Source: Vreelandella venusta
Lineage (GTDB): Bacteria > Pseudomonadota > Gammaproteobacteria > Pseudomonadales > Halomonadaceae
Direction: 5' to 3'
DNA length: 64,000 nt
NCBI RefSeq assembly: GCF_007989605.1
Contig: NZ_BJUL01000001.1
Span: forward strand, 248,001-312,000
Positions 1-8,017 of this stretch are shown here, in pieces. The position numbers were made by a program, and so were the translations under genes. How positions within the stretch are numbered: position 1 is the stretch's first letter; every line of letters begins with the position of its first letter. A model generated the notes under the pieces. The model made no database searches and was not told the origin of the DNA. It was given only the letters and a program-made list of their open reading frames with translations.

Positions 1-2
1 GC

Positions 3-1226
3 GCCTTTTTTACCTATGTGGGTACCGGGCTGGGGCCGCGAGCGGGCCAGGCAACCGCCTTTGTGGCTCTGATCACCTATACGGCCATTCAGTTAGGCAT
101 CTATGGGTTCTTTGGTTGGGCCGCCGCCGAGGCGATGACCACTATCGGGGGGCCGTCGCTGCCCTGGTGGCTCTATGCCGGTGGAGCGCTTGTGGTGGTC
201 GCCGCCCTAGGGTATCGCGATATCGAGCTTAGTTCGAAGGTGCTGGCGGTAGCGCTCATCCTGGAAATCGGGGTGGTCATTGTCATGAACGCGTTCATTG
301 TGCTTGAACCCAGTGGCAGTGCCCTGGGCATTCTGCCTGCGGTGCCTGCCGCGACCGGCGACTGGGGGCCGTTTGGCATCGCGGTACTGTTCAGCGTGAC
401 GGGGTTCATCGGCTTCGAAGCCACCGCCGTGTTTCGCGATGAAGCGCATGACCCGGATCGTACTATTCCCCGGGCAACCTACTGGGCGGTCTTCATCATC
501 GGCGGCTTCTATACCGTATCGTGCTGGTGCCTAGTGTACGCTTGGGGCCCGGATACCGTACATGCCGTCGCCAACGACTACCTTGGCAACGGCGGCAACA
601 TGGTGCTGGATACCGCACGTTTCTATACCGGCCGTGTTCTTACCGACATCATGGAAGTGTTGCTGTTGACCAGCCTCGTCGCCTGCATCCTGTCGTTCCA
701 CAATATCGTGGCGCGTTACCAGTTCGTGCTGGCGAACTTCGATATCTTGCCCAGTATCTTCTCGAAGGTTCACCACTCGCATGGCTCGCCACATGTGTCG
801 TCGCTGATCCAGTCTGCGAGCGCCCTGGTGTTGGTGGCGCTGTGCGCGCTCAGTGGTGCCAGCCCGCTGGTCGGAGTATTCGGCTCCATGGCTGGCATTG
901 CCACGGTCGGCATGGTGCTTCTCATGCTGCTAACCTCGGTGGCGACGGTCGTGTTCTTTTACCGCTCTCCCTCCCTCGCCCAAGGCCGGGTGGTGGCGAC
1001 CCGTGTGGTCCCCGTTGTTGCCTGTCTGCTATTGACCTTTATCCTGTACCTAGTACTTGGCAACTTCACTCAGGTGACTGGACTCAGCGTGGCTGTCAGC
1101 TCGGTACTTGCTGTGATTCCCATCGGCGCCTTTATCATCGGATTCATTGCCATTCGGGAAAGCTCGAAGAGACAGTTGGACACACTGGTGGGAGGCGAGC
1201 CAATGCCTGAGCAAGCAGCGCACTAA
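3..1226 (+). CDS. APC-family amino acid permease, 5' end cut by the window
   Basis: Polytopic membrane protein of the amino acid-polyamine-organocation superfamily, expected to import an amino acid or amine across the inner membrane. The frame is open to the left edge of the window. The first possible start, GTG at 18, lies inside the conserved stretch TYVGTGLGPRAG, so the true start is upstream. About ten hydrophobic segments are visible, with the family-typical FSVTGFIGFEATAVF helix near residue 130. The tail is short and polar. The substrate cannot be told from the sequence. No strong terminator hairpin follows; the next stretch is a scar of mobile-element remnants. Confidence 0.85.
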   Translation, partial: AFFTYVGTGLGPRAGQATAFVALITYTAIQLGIYGFFGWAAAEAMTTIGGPSLPWWLYAGGALVVVAALGYRDIELSSKVLAVALILEIGVVIVMNAFIVLEPSGSALGILPAVPAATGDWGPFGIAVLFSVTGFIGFEATAVFRDEAHDPDRTIPRATYWAVFIIGGFYTVSCWCLVYAWGPDTVHAVANDYLGNGGNMVLDTARFYTGRVLTDIMEVLLLTSLVACILSFHNIVARYQFVLANFDILPSIFSKVHHSHGSPHVSSLIQSASALVLVALCALSGASPLVGVFGSMAGIATVGMVLLMLLTSVATVVFFYRSPSLAQGRVVATRVVPVVACLLLTFILYLVLGNFTQVTGLSVAVSSVLAVIPIGAFIIGFIAIRESSKRQLDTLVGGEPMPEQAAH

Positions 1227-1269
1227 GTGTGTCAACCCACTAGGTTTTTTCACTGAAATAATTGGCCTG

Positions 1270-1490
1270 CTAACAGGAAGCTGATCATTCAGGCTGATAT
1301 GGGGCCGATGCCAGTTGTACTGGTAAAGCCAAGCGGGCAGAGGCTCGCTTGGCGCTTCCGAACTTTCATAGTGCTAGGCTTAGGCCCACTCTCAGGCAGA
1401 GCGGTTTGAATGAACCGCTCTGCCTTGTCATTGGTGTGTGGTGTATCGACCCGAGTACATTTTTGCTTCACGCTCTGGCGTTGGCATAGG
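1270..1490 (-). pseudogene. Decayed IS481-type transposase C-terminus
   Basis: Read on the minus strand, this stretch encodes the end of an IS481-like DDE transposase. It shows TPHTNDKAERFIQTAL, matching the family motif around the catalytic Glu (TPRTNGKAERFIQT), preceded by LCQRQSVKQKCTRV. The last part of the homology, AWLYQYNWHRPHISL, lies in a different reading frame near 1285-1330, so at least one frameshift is present. The N-terminal integrase core and both terminal inverted repeats are missing. It is a dead fragment and marks past insertion activity. I am confident of the family from motif recall but ran no search. Confidence 0.75.
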
Positions 1491-1539
1491 CAGTGGAGTG
1501 GCTTGGTCCGGTAGCAGGCTCTGGCATCGTTTACTACAC

Positions 1540-1645
1540 GCGTAAAGCTGCAGGAGTGCAACTGGATGAGCAGCAACTGGCCGCCGTGCGTGACGAAATT
1601 GCCGATGTTCAGCTCTATCTGATCCGGCTAAACTTGGATTCAAGC
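1540..1645 (+). pseudogene. Fragment of a MazG-like nucleotide pyrophosphohydrolase
   Basis: A short in-frame stretch reads VQLDEQQLAAVRDEIADVQL followed by YLIRLN. It resembles the EExxD-containing helix of MazG-like dNTP pyrophosphohydrolases (typically AVRDELADVLLYLIRLAD). The residues before and after do not continue the family: the N-terminal helices and the C-terminal part are gone, and the frame runs into unrelated sequence. It is best read as a leftover of a gene disrupted by the neighbouring IS481 insertion and later deletion. Only about 30 residues support the call. Confidence 0.5.
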
Positions 1646-1697
1646 AGGGTCGGAGACTCAGCTTTCGGTTTAAATTCTTCGCTAAAAACGTCCTTTA

Positions 1698-2486
1698 ATG
1701 GCGTTTCTGTACTTGAAGATAAACCATTTACTGCACAACCCGTATGGTGCCGTGGTGACGACCGCTTGGCTGGCGTCACACGGCGTCACATCTGATCAGG
1801 CGCGTAAGCTGGCCAGCAGTGGCTGGCTGCAACGCGTGGGGCACGGCGCCTACTGCCAAGCGGGGGAGCCTCTTACCTGGGAGAGCGCTGTCTTCGCCCT
1901 GCAGACGAGCGACGACACGGGTTTACCACCGCTTTGGCCCGGTGGCCAGACGGCCCTGGCACTGCATGGCTTTGCCCACTATCTGCCCATGGGGGAGAGC
2001 ACAACGTATCTGTATGGCAAGGAAGCCGTTCGGCTGCCCCGTTGGTTGAATGATGCCGAGTGGGCAGGGCGGATGGTGCTCCACTCCGAAAAGGGCCTGC
2101 CGGTGCAGCTTCCCGGCAGCTTCACGGACTACGCGCCGGATGGCAGGGCCTTCAACTTGCAGGTATCGACCCCCGAGCGAGCGGTCTTGGAGTGGATCGC
2201 CGTGACGCCGAATGCGCTGCTGTTCAGCAGTGAGCTGGTGGACACCTTCGGCGGGCTTAACACGCTGCGCCCGCGCCGGCTGCAGGCATTGCTAGAGGGG
2301 TGCCGTTCGGTGAGAACCAAGCGGGCCTTTCTGGTGCTGGCTCGCCACGCCGGACATGCCTGGTACGGTCGTCTGGAACCACGCCAACTGGACCTTGGCA
2401 AAGGTAAGCGGCAGCTCTGCCAGGGCGGCAAGTTGGATAGGGAATATCACGTGACGGTGCCGGAGGCGTTCCTGCATGCCGATTGA
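1698..2486 (+). CDS. abiEi: AbiEi-family type IV antitoxin
   Basis: Antitoxin of the AbiE toxin-antitoxin/abortive-infection system. Family members bind their own promoter through an N-terminal winged helix and neutralise AbiEii. The N-terminus shows the family pattern KINHLLHNPYGAVVTTAWL, then GWLQRVGHGAYCQAGEPLTW, followed by the AbiEi C-terminal domain (STPERAVLEWIAVTP near residue 150). The length of 262 residues is normal. The start is uncertain: ATG 1698 has no clear ribosome binding site, and TTG 1713 is an in-frame alternative. The gene overlaps the toxin gene by 11 bases, as expected for a translationally coupled pair. It appears intact although its partner is not. Confidence 0.88.
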   Translation: MAFLYLKINHLLHNPYGAVVTTAWLASHGVTSDQARKLASSGWLQRVGHGAYCQAGEPLTWESAVFALQTSDDTGLPPLWPGGQTALALHGFAHYLPMGESTTYLYGKEAVRLPRWLNDAEWAGRMVLHSEKGLPVQLPGSFTDYAPDGRAFNLQVSTPERAVLEWIAVTPNALLFSSELVDTFGGLNTLRPRRLQALLEGCRSVRTKRAFLVLARHAGHAWYGRLEPRQLDLGKGKRQLCQGGKLDREYHVTVPEAFLHAD

Positions 2487-3138
2487 AGCTCGCTACCATG
2501 AACAGGTCAGGCTGTTGGTCTCGCTGCTGCCTTTCCTCAATGACGAGCCGTGCTTCGCCCTGAAGGGCGGTACGGCCATCAACCTCTTCGTGCAGCCATT
2601 ACCCCGTCTATCGGTCGATATCGACCTGGCCTACCTGCCGTTGGAGCCCCGTGACGAGGCACTACGACGCTGTCGCGAGGCGCTGCAGCGCCTCGCAGAG
2701 GCCTTCAACTCTCGGCTGCCAGGCGTGCGGGCCGAGCTTCAGGATAATCGCCGAGACGAGCTGAGGATCCTGGTGCGCCGAGGGCGTAGCCAGGTGAAGG
2801 TGGAGGTATCGCCGGTACTACGTGGCACTCTGCACCCGACCCAGGAGCGCGGTGTCGTTGAATCCGTTGAGGACGAGTACGGCTTTGCGGCGGTGCAGGT
2901 GGTGTCGCTGCCGGACCTGTACGGCGGCAAGATTTGCGCTGCGCTGGATCGCCAGCACCCCCGGGACCTTTTCGATGTGAAGCTGCTTCTAAACCAGGGC
3001 GGCCTCGATCGAAGCGTATTCGAAGGCTTCCTGGTCTATCTGCTGGGGCATCCCAGGCCCTTGAACGAAGTGATCAACCCGCGACTTAGGCGCTTGATAG
3101 CTTCATCAACACCAATCCTGAAACAATCAGAATCATAG
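2476..3138 (+). CDS. abiEii: AbiEii nucleotidyltransferase toxin, C-terminally truncated
   Basis: Toxin half of the AbiE pair, a DNA-polymerase-beta-like nucleotidyltransferase (MNT fold). The catalytic motifs are present: KGGTAINLF (residues 30-38), the D-x-D in SVDIDLAYL (46-54), the strand VKVEVSPV, and the late motif LYGGKICAALDRQHPRDLFD. Homology stops at about residue 203 (LNEVINPRL, nucleotide 3085). The last 17 residues are simply the antisense of the end of gdx. Full-length family members run to about 290-300 residues, so the C-terminal helical domain is lost. Whether the remnant is toxic is unknown; a conserved core with an intact antitoxin suggests a defused system. Confidence 0.85.
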   Translation: MPIEARYHEQVRLLVSLLPFLNDEPCFALKGGTAINLFVQPLPRLSVDIDLAYLPLEPRDEALRRCREALQRLAEAFNSRLPGVRAELQDNRRDELRILVRRGRSQVKVEVSPVLRGTLHPTQERGVVESVEDEYGFAAVQVVSLPDLYGGKICAALDRQHPRDLFDVKLLLNQGGLDRSVFEGFLVYLLGHPRPLNEVINPRLRRLIASSTPILKQSES

Positions 3139-3403
3139 CAATGATTCTTGATGTACTAACCGGCTCAGCCAAAAAGGCAATTCCGACCAGAAACGCCCCG
3201 ACAGCCCCTATTCCAGTCCAGATCGTATAGGCCGTTCCGAGCGGAATAGTTCGCATGGCAACGGCTAACAGCCAGAAGCTGGCCACCATCGCTGAGATTG
3301 TAATGAGTGATGGTATGAGTCGACTGAAGCCATGAGATTGCTTCATTGCGTAAGCCCATACAACTTCAAGAACACCGGCAACGAGAAGATAGAACCAAGG
3401 CAT
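3086..3403 (-). CDS. gdx: Guanidinium exporter, small multidrug resistance family (Gdx/SugE type)
   Basis: A 105-residue inner-membrane protein with four transmembrane helices. The N-terminal Glu of the SMR family is present in GVLEVVWAYAMKQSHGFSRL, followed by LGTAYTIWTGIGAVGAFLVG. The His-Gly-Phe-Ser-Arg signature and the GTAYxxWTGIGAVG helix distinguish the Gdx (SugE) branch from EmrE. Gdx proteins exchange guanidinium for protons. The assignment is strongly supported by the guanidine-II riboswitch directly upstream on the same strand. The stop codon at 3086 abuts the break point of the truncated toxin gene, and the two open frames overlap tail to tail. Confidence 0.93.
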   Translation of the reverse strand: MPWFYLLVAGVLEVVWAYAMKQSHGFSRLIPSLITISAMVASFWLLAVAMRTIPLGTAYTIWTGIGAVGAFLVGIAFLAEPVSTSRIIAMILIVSGLVLMKLSSA

Positions 3404-3404
3404 T

Positions 3405-3478
3405 GACCCCTCCGGAATCTAACGGGGCCAGGTCGTCCTGGTCATTATTGCCCAAGATGGGGGAGGTCGTCCTCCTTT
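3405..3478 (-). promoter_or_regulatory. Guanidine-II riboswitch (mini-ykkC) controlling gdx
   Basis: Read on the minus strand, two short perfect hairpins stand 20 bases apart: GGAGG-ACGA-CCTCC (3475 to 3462) and CCAGG-ACGA-CCTGG (3441 to 3428). Twin stems capped by ACGR loops are the defining feature of the guanidine-II class, whose ligand is guanidinium. Immediately after the second stem, CCCC (3427-3424) can pair with the GGGG of the Shine-Dalgarno stretch GGAGGGG (3410-3407), seven bases before the gdx ATG. This fits translational control: guanidinium binding stabilises the hairpin pair and frees the ribosome site. A TAATAT element near 3490-3495 could be the -10 box. Confidence 0.93.
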
Positions 3479-3637
3479 GAAGAGGCCTATATTAGCTCGT
3501 GAGAAGCAGTTGATCCACCAGGTTTTCGTTGAGAAATGTCGTGACAACTATCTGACTGGCATCGTCGGGGTCATTCTGCTTATGTAGACAGGTGTATCAT
3601 TAATATTTGGCAGGCAAACCAATAGTACGAGCAAGCA

Positions 3638-4006
3638 ATGACCCATACGCTTAGGTTTATCTATCAACTTGTCTCATGGGGTGGCACCGCATTAGCTTGG
3701 ACTAACGGTGCTATTTTGGTGTGGGATGGTTGTATTAATGAGCAGTACCGAGCCATCACTTTTGCGGTCGCGCTGCTGTTTGGCGTTATTGGTGGCATTG
3801 CTCTTGGCGTGGAGCGAAGTTTGAGCCGAATCCACCGTTGCTCCACTAAAGCTTCCAACGAGCAGCTGAATTCAGCCTCCGCCAGTTCTTGGACATTACT
3901 TTATGTGTGTCTCATTGCAGGAGTGTTCCTTCTCGCTCTGGTAATGGGAAGCGGTTTGTTCGCAATCATCGGAAGGCTGCAGCAAGGGTTTCATATTTTC
4001 GGATGA
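3638..4006 (+). CDS. Small membrane protein of unknown function
   Basis: 122 residues with two long hydrophobic segments near residues 40-58 and 88-115, and a weaker one at the N-terminus (LVSWGGTALAWTNGAILVW). A polar, Ser-rich linker (residues 62-85) joins them. I do not recognise the family. No convincing Shine-Dalgarno sequence precedes the ATG, which lowers confidence. Its position between the gdx riboswitch and an attC-like fold, in a patchwork region, suggests recent acquisition. Confidence 0.5.
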   Translation: MTHTLRFIYQLVSWGGTALAWTNGAILVWDGCINEQYRAITFAVALLFGVIGGIALGVERSLSRIHRCSTKASNEQLNSASASSWTLLYVCLIAGVFLLALVMGSGLFAIIGRLQQGFHIFG

Positions 4007-4038
4007 GTACTAATGCAGGCGTGTTCGATGCTTGCAAT

Positions 4039-4137
4039 GTCCAACAAGGAAAATGCTGAACAAGGCTTTGCACCGGATGGCAATTCCGCTGTGTTCCATT
4101 GCCGCCGGTTAGCTTAAAAGTTGCATCAATGTTGGCT
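4039..4137 (+). other. attC-like imperfect inverted repeat in the gap before the siderophore island
   Basis: The gap 4007-4409 has no gene. It contains GTCCAAC (4039-4045, a match to the RYYYAAC integron core) and GTTGGCT (4131-4137, one base off GTTRRRY). Between them is a strong imperfect hairpin, ACCGGaTGGCAA against TTGCCGCCGGT (4072-4109), with an unpaired A on one arm. Size and layout resemble an integron attC site placed 3' of a small gene, but the outer arms pair poorly and no integrase is in view. The remainder up to 4340 shows nothing I can name. Confidence 0.25.
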
Positions 4138-4345
4138 AAAACAGCGCTCCTGTCCGAGGCTGTGTAACAGCCTATAAATCAGCAGCGATGATAGTGTCCA
4201 GTCGTCTTGGCACAACTGTCGGTTAACAATACATTTCAGAATGCCTTCATTGATTATTCCCGCATCTCTAGCTGTTTTAGATTGCTACGGAACATTCGCT
4301 TAAAAGCGTGATTGGCGTGCACCGTTGTCGTTATTGTGCATGCAA

Positions 4346-4377
4346 ATAAAAATCCGTATCATTCGTCTTACTATAAT
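4346..4377 (+). promoter_or_regulatory. Promoter with Fur-box-like site ahead of the first TonB receptor
   Basis: TATAAT at 4372-4377 makes a good -10 box 33 bases before the receptor ATG. A Fur-like half site (GTATCATT, 4356-4363) within an A/T-rich stretch occupies the -35 to -10 spacer. That position would let iron-loaded Fur block the promoter. The match to the 19-bp Fur consensus is partial, mainly on the right half. Confidence 0.45.
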
Positions 4378-4409
4378 GATGTTTCTCCTCATGCCCGTGA
4401 GACCTTCCT

Positions 4410-6491
4410 ATGCTCCCTACGTCCATGTCGTTTTCTGTCGCGCCGCTGCCTGCGGCGGTTCGCCGGTCGCTGTTGGTATCGCTGAGTGGAGTGCTCAGCG
4501 TTGCGCCTTTGGCGGTACTTGCTCAAGAAGAGCGTATTGCTAACGATCCTGTCGTGGTAACCGCAACTGCACTAAAAGTGGAAACGCCGCTGGTGGAAAC
4601 GCCGCGCCCTGTATCCAGCGTTGATCGTGAGGAGCTGGAAACGCGCAACGTTCAGCAACTCGATGAAACTTTCCGTTATCGTGCCGGTGTACTCTCGGGG
4701 CATTTCGGCAGTGATAACAACACTGATTGGTTTAAGGTGCGTGGGTTTGATCAGTCCACTTACCAAGATGGCCTGCGGATCTATCGTGAAGGCTTCTACC
4801 AATGGCTGCCGGAGCCATTTGGCTTGGAGCGTGTGGATGTGTTCAAAGGTCCATCGTCTATTCTTTATGGCGAAGCGCCTCCTGGGGGCTTGATTAATGC
4901 GGTTAGCAAGCGCCCAACAGAAACGCCTCAGGGCGAGGTGAATATACAGTTTGGCAATCGCGATCATCGTCAAGTGGGCATTGATACCAGCGGTCCGGTA
5001 GGCGAGAGTGATAATGTTCGTTACCGTTTGGTCGGCCTTTATAAAGAACGTGATGGTGATCTGAACGCGACTAACAACGAGCGTTACTACTTTGCGCCGA
5101 GTTTGGCGGTGGATGTTAGCGACGATACAACGGTTACCTTTTTGGCCAGTGTGCAGAAAGATGACGGTGTTCCCGTCAACTCCTTCAAACTGCCCTATGG
5201 TACGGTCCAAGACACTCCCTTTGGCCGTGTCGACCCTCAGACTAACCTGAGTGAGCCGGGTTACGATAAGGATAACCGTACCCAGTGGGCGTTAGGCTAT
5301 GAACTACGCCATCAGCTTAATGATACGTGGCGCTTCGAGCAGGATTTACGCTACAGCGAACTGGATTTAGAGCTGCGCAGTACGTACGCCTTCTTTATGG
5401 CTGATGAACGTCAGGCGGCACGCGGGCATGTGTACCGGGATGGCACCATTGATAGTTTGACGGTTGATAACCGTATGGTGGGCACTTGGTACACCGATCG
5501 TACAGAAAATACCCTGCTGCTGGGGGCGGATTATCAGAACCTTGGGGTGAGTGGCCAAGAGGCTGACCCATTCCCCTTTGGCGATCCTATCGATATCTTC
5601 AACCCCACCTACGGCAACTTTACGCCTGTAGGGGCGGATGATTTGTTAACCCGCGAAATTGATAAAGAGCAAACCGGTTTGTACGCCCAAAACCAACTGC
5701 GTATTGATGACCGTTGGGTACTTTTGGGTGGAGTTCGCTATGATCAGGCGGATACCGAAAACACGAATGTTACCGCGGGAACAACGCAACGCTCAGACGA
5801 TGACCAAGTATCCTGGTCCGGTGGTGCGATGTATTTGGGGGAAAACGGTGTTAACCCCTATATCAGTTATACCGAATCTTTTGACCCGTTGGGTCGAGTC
5901 GATAGCGATGGTGATCTTTACGAGCCACGCGAAGGTCGCCAGTGGGAAGCAGGGGTCAAAGTCGCGCCCTTTGGCTGGGACGGCTATGTCACGGCCGCAG
6001 TATTTGACCTGCAAGAGAGTAATACGCTGATCAACTCACCGAGCGGCTTCCAGGTGCAAGAAGGTGAACGGACCTCTCAGGGCTTTGAGTTGGAGGGGGT
6101 TGGTTACCTAACAGATGATTTAAAAGTGACGGCGGCTTATACCTATACCGATTCACGCCTTGAAGATGATCAGCGGGCGCCCTTGATCCCACGTCACCAG
6201 GCGTCAACCTGGCTGGACTATGCCTTTACCGGTGGCGCCTTGAAGGGCGTTACCTTAGGAGGTGGTGTGCGTTATGTAGGTAGCACAATAGACACCAGTG
6301 TGGCAGATAACACTGCCGTAGGCAGCTACACGCTAGTTGATGCGATGGTGGGCTATGAGTTTGCGGATGGTTGGCAGGCCCAATTAAACGTTAATAACCT
6401 CACCGATAAAGAGTACGTAGCGAGCTGTGAATATTGGTGCTACTACGGTGAGTCTCGCAGCGTCATTGGGAGTGTTAAATATCAATGGTAG
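4410..6491 (+). CDS. TonB-dependent siderophore receptor (hydroxamate/ferrichrome type)
   Basis: A 693-residue outer-membrane receptor that should take up a ferric siderophore using TonB energy. A signal peptide ends near residue 38 (PLAVLA). The TonB box is DPVVVTATA (about 46-54). The plug carries WFKVRGFDQSTYQDGLR and FKGPSSILYGEAPPGGLIN, typical of siderophore receptors. The barrel ends in an aromatic residue (VKYQW), and the C-terminal pair of Cys in ASCEYWCYYGESR resembles the FhuA/FoxA branch. The start could also be ATG 4425. It is followed by a terminator, so it is probably its own transcript. The ligand cannot be predicted. Confidence 0.9.
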   Translation: MLPTSMSFSVAPLPAAVRRSLLVSLSGVLSVAPLAVLAQEERIANDPVVVTATALKVETPLVETPRPVSSVDREELETRNVQQLDETFRYRAGVLSGHFGSDNNTDWFKVRGFDQSTYQDGLRIYREGFYQWLPEPFGLERVDVFKGPSSILYGEAPPGGLINAVSKRPTETPQGEVNIQFGNRDHRQVGIDTSGPVGESDNVRYRLVGLYKERDGDLNATNNERYYFAPSLAVDVSDDTTVTFLASVQKDDGVPVNSFKLPYGTVQDTPFGRVDPQTNLSEPGYDKDNRTQWALGYELRHQLNDTWRFEQDLRYSELDLELRSTYAFFMADERQAARGHVYRDGTIDSLTVDNRMVGTWYTDRTENTLLLGADYQNLGVSGQEADPFPFGDPIDIFNPTYGNFTPVGADDLLTREIDKEQTGLYAQNQLRIDDRWVLLGGVRYDQADTENTNVTAGTTQRSDDDQVSWSGGAMYLGENGVNPYISYTESFDPLGRVDSDGDLYEPREGRQWEAGVKVAPFGWDGYVTAAVFDLQESNTLINSPSGFQVQEGERTSQGFELEGVGYLTDDLKVTAAYTYTDSRLEDDQRAPLIPRHQASTWLDYAFTGGALKGVTLGGGVRYVGSTIDTSVADNTAVGSYTLVDAMVGYEFADGWQAQLNVNNLTDKEYVASCEYWCYYGESRSVIGSVKYQW

Positions 6492-6526
6492 GCTGAAACG
6501 CTGTTGGAAATCCTGACTTGCTTTTA

Positions 6527-6556
6527 CGCCCGGCGATTTAGCCGGGCGTTTTTGTT
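6527..6556 (+). terminator. Rho-independent terminator after the first TonB receptor
   Basis: An 8-bp stem, CGCCCGGC (6527-6534) with GCCGGGCG (6541-6548), six-base loop, followed by TTTTTGTTTTT. It lies 36 bases after the receptor stop codon and separates it from the hydrolase gene. Confidence 0.92.
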
Positions 6557-6664
6557 TTTAGTGCCTGGTTTAGTGTCTGGGTGATAAATCGGTGGATTTC
6601 TTTCGCTATACTGAGATGACTGTCGGCATGTGTGTCGGTAGCATCGATTACCAAGGAGTGGCTT

Positions 6665-8017
6665 ATGCCAATGCTGAATAGCCGTTTTACGTCGCTACTG
6701 ATGCTGACGCTTCCTGTTGTATTGATAAGCGAGGCAGCTACTGCTTCTACTCAGCAGGGGGCAGCCGATGTATTAAGCGCGGAAGCTTCTGACCCTAACC
6801 GTTTAGGCTGGATGCAGGGCTTCCCACCGGCGCCGGAGCAGGTGATTGGCCAGCCAGACTCCAACTACTTTAGTTTTCCTAAAATGCGCTGGACGGTGTG
6901 CCACTTTCGCGAGCTGTTGCCTACTAAGCAGGTCAGCCGAGGGTTGGGGGCACCTGTTCCTTTGCCTTATGCATTAGACGATGCAATCAACGAGGTTACT
7001 TTTACGCCGATTGGCGCTAGTGAGCCTATGTCGTGGCAGGCGTCGCTAAATGAAAACTACACCGACGGCCTGCTGATTCTTCATCAAGGCCAAGTGGTGT
7101 ATGAGACTTACTCTGGCTGTTTGGATGAAACAGGCCAGCACGGCGCGATGTCGGTGACTAAATCGATGACCGGCTTGCTCGGTGAGATATTGGTGGCAGA
7201 AGGCGTGTTGGATGAGCAGGCCATCGTAGGCGATATACTGCCGGAACTTGCCGATAGTGCTTTTGGTAACGCTACGGTGAAACAACTACTTGAGATGACC
7301 ACAGGCCTTGCTTACAGCGAAGATTACAGTGACCCCAACGCTGAGATCTGGGCCTACAATGCAGCGGCGAGCCCGCTCCCCAAGCCAGACGATTACACTG
7401 GGCCGCGTACTTATTATGAGTATCTCGCAACGGTACAACCGGAAGGGGAGCATGGGCAGGTCTTTGGCTATAAAACGATTAATACCGATGCACTTGGCTG
7501 GGTGATTGCGCGTACGACGGGTGAATCGGTGGCGTCATTGCTGTCATCGCGTCTTTGGCAGCGGTTAGGCATGGAGCAGGATGCTTACTTTACCGTGGAC
7601 TCCATTGGTACGCCGTTCGCAGGGGGCGGTTTGAGCGCTGGCCTTCGGGATCTGGCCAGGGTCGGCCAGTTGGTGCTCAATGAAGGCGTAATGAATGGTG
7701 AGCGGCTATTTCCCGCAGCGGCGGTTGAGCGCATTCGGGAAGGTGGCGACAGGCAAGCGTTTGCCGCCGCGGGATACCGTTATTTACCGGGCGGTAGCTA
7801 CCGTGGCATGTGGTGGTCTCTGCATAACGAGCATGGCGCCTTTGCCGCAAGAGGGGTGCATGGACAAACCATTTATATTGACCCCACCGCTGAGATGGTC
7901 ATTGTGCGTTTTGCATCGCACCCGGTGGCGGGAAATGCGGCTAATGACCCGACTTCACTTCCCGCCTATCAGGCGGTTGCAGAGTATTTAATGGAAAAAG
8001 CGGCTATGACACCTTAG
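6665..8017 (+). CDS. Secreted serine hydrolase, beta-lactamase/PBP fold
   Basis: A 450-residue serine hydrolase of the class C beta-lactamase/esterase superfamily. A hydrophobic leader (LLMLTLPVVLISEAATAS) suggests export. The catalytic S-x-x-K is in MSVTKSMTGLLGE; a Tyr motif is in FGYKTINTDALGWVIA and the late His region in GVHGQTIYID. ATG 6665 is chosen because AAGGAG lies 8 bases upstream; an earlier in-frame GTG at 6632 has no such site. It sits inside the siderophore island, between a receptor and the importer genes. A role in processing a siderophore or peptide in the periplasm is possible but is inference from location only. Confidence 0.8.
   Translation: MPMLNSRFTSLLMLTLPVVLISEAATASTQQGAADVLSAEASDPNRLGWMQGFPPAPEQVIGQPDSNYFSFPKMRWTVCHFRELLPTKQVSRGLGAPVPLPYALDDAINEVTFTPIGASEPMSWQASLNENYTDGLLILHQGQVVYETYSGCLDETGQHGAMSVTKSMTGLLGEILVAEGVLDEQAIVGDILPELADSAFGNATVKQLLEMTTGLAYSEDYSDPNAEIWAYNAAASPLPKPDDYTGPRTYYEYLATVQPEGEHGQVFGYKTINTDALGWVIARTTGESVASLLSSRLWQRLGMEQDAYFTVDSIGTPFAGGGLSAGLRDLARVGQLVLNEGVMNGERLFPAAAVERIREGGDRQAFAAAGYRYLPGGSYRGMWWSLHNEHGAFAARGVHGQTIYIDPTAEMVIVRFASHPVAGNAANDPTSLPAYQAVAEYLMEKAAMTP

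Noticed and set aside
4572-5210. A 212-codon minus-strand frame inside the first TonB receptor
   Set aside because: It is antisense to the plug and first strands, whose motifs are plainly conserved in the plus frame.
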